DNA from: UBA7985 sp002690455
GTDB taxonomy: Bacteria > Pseudomonadota > Alphaproteobacteria > UBA7985
Direction: 5' to 3'
Assembly: GCA_965662775.1 (NCBI GenBank)
Contig: CBFIIW010000010.1
Span: 1-64,000 of the forward strand
DNA length: 64,000 bases
Position 1 is the stretch's first letter; each line of letters opens with the position of its first letter. Both the position numbers and the translations under genes were made by a program. The notes under the pieces were generated by a model. The model made no database searches, was not told the DNA's origin, and was given only the letters and a program-made list of their open reading frames with translations. Below, one piece after another: positions 62,387 to 64,000 of the stretch.

Positions 62387-63862
62387 TTAAAATACCGGTG
62401 GGAAGTGGCGACCACCCCGGTCCAGTGTGATCCACCTTAGCTCGGTAAAGGCATCAAGTGACCACCGGCCACCATAGCGCCCGACACCGCTCGCCTTCAC
62501 TCCACCAAAGGGAACATGCGGCTCATCGTTGACGTTCTGGCAGTTGATGTGGACCATTCCGGTCTCAAGCTTGCCGGCCATTTCCAGAGCCCGGGCCTCA
62601 TCTTCAGTCCAGACCGCCGCCGTTAGGCCGTAGTCCGTGTCGTTATTCAGCGCGATTGCCTCTTCCTCACTACTAAAAGGGACGGCGATAACAACCGGGC
62701 CGAAGGTTTCTTCATGCCAGATGTTCATGCTTGCGTTGACATTGGTCAGCACCGTGGGTTCAACAAAATTGTCCCATGACTTACCGCCGACTTCCACACG
62801 AGCGCCTTTTGCAACGGCGTCATCGAGCAGACCGCGGACACGAATGGCCTGGCGTTCGTTAATCAGCGGGCCAATGGTGTTTTCCGGATCGGTAGTCACG
62901 CCGGTTTTCAGGCGCGACACACGGGGGAGAAATTTACCCATGAAGCTGTCAAAGACGCGGTCTTGAACGAGCAGTTTCTCGGTCGACATGCAAATCTGAC
63001 CCTGGTGCATGAAGCTGCCGAAATTTGCTGCCCGTGCAGCTTTATCAAGGTCAGCATCGTCGAACACGATCATTGAGTCTTTCCCGCCCAGTTCGACGCA
63101 ACACTTCTTCAGGTGCGCGCCGGCTTTGGCGGCAATGTGTCGACCCACGGCTGTCGAGCCGGTAAACGATATTGCCTTCACAAGTGGGTTTTCGATCATT
63201 TCGTCTCCGACCGCCATCACTGAATCACGTGAGCAGGTGATGACGTTGAAGACCCCTTTGGGCACACCGGCCTCTTCCAAAATTTCGGCGAAATACAGAC
63301 CACCGGCGTAGGGGGTGTCCTCGGAAGGCTTCAGAATAATGGTGTTGCCCACGGCGAGTGCTGCGGCAAAGCCGCGAGATGTCAGAATGCCCGGCATATT
63401 CCAGGGTGAAATCACCCCCACCACACCCAGGGGCCACCGGGTTGCGGTCGAGACTTTGCCGTGCTCACTGGGCAGGACCTCGCCTATGTTCTGGTAGCAA
63501 AGTGCGGCGGCTGAGCGGAATACTTCTGCCACGTAGCCAGCTTCGAAGGCACCCTTGCCCAACCAGCCACCGCCTTCTTTTACGGTTGCTTTAACGAAGT
63601 CCTCTTTCCGCCGCTCCCAGACATCGGCAATCTTGAGCAGTAGGTGCGCGCGCTCATGAAAGGGACGCCCCGACCACGCCGGAAACGCGCTGTGTGCGGC
63701 TTCTGCCGCGGCAGCCACATCGCGCGCGGTACCGTCGGGGATGCGGGCGTAGAGGCTCCGGCTGGAGGGATCAAAGCTGTCAAAGCTCCCACTTGCGGGA
63801 ACCCATTCACCATTGATGTAGAGCCCCCGGATGTTGGGCGCCTCCTGGTTCATTGTGAGCAT
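62387..63862 (-). CDS. Aldehyde dehydrogenase, vanillin/benzaldehyde dehydrogenase type
   Basis: A 491-aa NAD(P)-dependent enzyme. The base Glu is in ELGGKDSMIVFDDADLD and the nucleophile in GQICMSTEKLL. The Lys-Asp after the Gly pair and the ICMSTE motif are those of the vanillin, benzaldehyde and salicylaldehyde dehydrogenase branch. NISPWNMP-type text reads SPWNMPGILTSRG here. Start is ATG 63862 (or 63853). The stop of the upstream minus-strand frame is only three bases away, so they share a transcript. Together with the DesA/LigM-like gene it points to aromatic aldehyde or methoxyaromatic catabolism. Confidence 0.87.
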   Translation of the reverse strand: MLTMNQEAPNIRGLYINGEWVPASGSFDSFDPSSRSLYARIPDGTARDVAAAAEAAHSAFPAWSGRPFHERAHLLLKIADVWERRKEDFVKATVKEGGGWLGKGAFEAGYVAEVFRSAAALCYQNIGEVLPSEHGKVSTATRWPLGVVGVISPWNMPGILTSRGFAAALAVGNTIILKPSEDTPYAGGLYFAEILEEAGVPKGVFNVITCSRDSVMAVGDEMIENPLVKAISFTGSTAVGRHIAAKAGAHLKKCCVELGGKDSMIVFDDADLDKAARAANFGSFMHQGQICMSTEKLLVQDRVFDSFMGKFLPRVSRLKTGVTTDPENTIGPLINERQAIRVRGLLDDAVAKGARVEVGGKSWDNFVEPTVLTNVNASMNIWHEETFGPVVIAVPFSSEEEAIALNNDTDYGLTAAVWTEDEARALEMAGKLETGMVHINCQNVNDEPHVPFGGVKASGVGRYGGRWSLDAFTELRWITLDRGGRHFPPVF

Positions 63863-63865
63863 GAT

Positions 63866-64000
63866 TCAGACATCCTTCTGTTGAGAAGAAGAGAGACCGC
63901 GCGCCCGGGTAGCAGCCTGCTCGATTTCTTCGAGGATCAGACGAAGGCGGTCAGTCGATGGCGTGGTCCCTTGTGCTGCGGCATGGTTGCCGCGGCTTGA
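63866..64000 (-). CDS. C-terminal end of an unidentified protein (runs off the right edge)
   Basis: The last 44 residues of a minus-strand frame, ending just upstream of the aldehyde dehydrogenase ATG. They contain a likely helix LRLILEEIEQAATRARGL and a polar tail. No family can be named from this piece. The tight spacing supports an operon with the aldehyde dehydrogenase, so the next gene outside the window should help identify the pathway. Confidence 0.45.
   Translation of the reverse strand, partial: SSRGNHAAAQGTTPSTDRLRLILEEIEQAATRARGLSSSQQKDV

Overview
This 64 kb stretch is a GC-rich (about 60% by eye, not computed) bacterial chromosome segment. It has tight coding, many overlapping ATGA/GTGA gene junctions and clear Shine-Dalgarno sites. 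The gene set (GlnE, GlcDEF, a molybdenum/tungsten NAD-formate dehydrogenase, Pgi, GalU, several aldehyde dehydrogenases) fits a heterotrophic, respiring proteobacterium. The closest group cannot be fixed from the sequence alone. No tRNA, rRNA, CRISPR array or complete insertion sequence was seen.

Layout. 0-2.5 kb: end of a PurSL-type purL, purQ and a small membrane protein. 2.5-10.1 kb: two Gfo/Idh/MocA oxidoreductases around a double-domain metal-type ABC permease, then a small-molecule kinase, an aldo/keto reductase and UDP-glucose dehydrogenase. 10.3-15 kb: a stand-alone GIY-YIG protein, glnE and alanine dehydrogenase. 15.2-22.1 kb: a glycolate/glyoxylate block (CitE-like lyase, MFS carrier, GntR regulator, glcDEF), with a strong palindrome between regulator and glcD. 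22.4-23.9 kb: an outer-membrane beta-barrel-like gene with acidic repeats, broken by a frameshift. 24-29.9 kb: an MsbA-like exporter and a carbohydrate ABC importer whose binding protein faces its two permeases; no ATPase is present. 29.9-31.9 kb: a decayed patch with an orphan ABC-2 permease, a G11 tract, a possible hydrolase remnant and an HNH nuclease gene interrupted by one amber codon. 31.9-42.5 kb: GMC oxidoreductase, a PLP trans-sulfuration enzyme, an MFS carrier, succinate-semialdehyde dehydrogenase, pgi, galU and another aldehyde dehydrogenase. 42.7-48.9 kb: a one-carbon operon (fused formate dehydrogenase diaphorase subunit, catalytic subunit, formate-THF ligase). 49.2-53.5 kb: small membrane proteins, a duplicated-fold protein, an OsmC-like protein and a photolyase/cryptochrome.

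The last 10 kb (53.6-64 kb) is the most interesting. Around a LysR regulator lie two metallo-beta-lactamase-fold hydrolases, an HMGL/LeuA-type carbon-carbon enzyme, a DesA/LigM-type tetrahydrofolate-dependent demethylase, an FrhB-family Fe-S flavoprotein, a flotillin-like protein and a vanillin/benzaldehyde-type aldehyde dehydrogenase. I infer an uncharacterised catabolic pathway that removes a methyl group to tetrahydrofolate. The nearby Fhs and formate dehydrogenase could then oxidise that carbon to CO2 through formate. The substrate is unknown.
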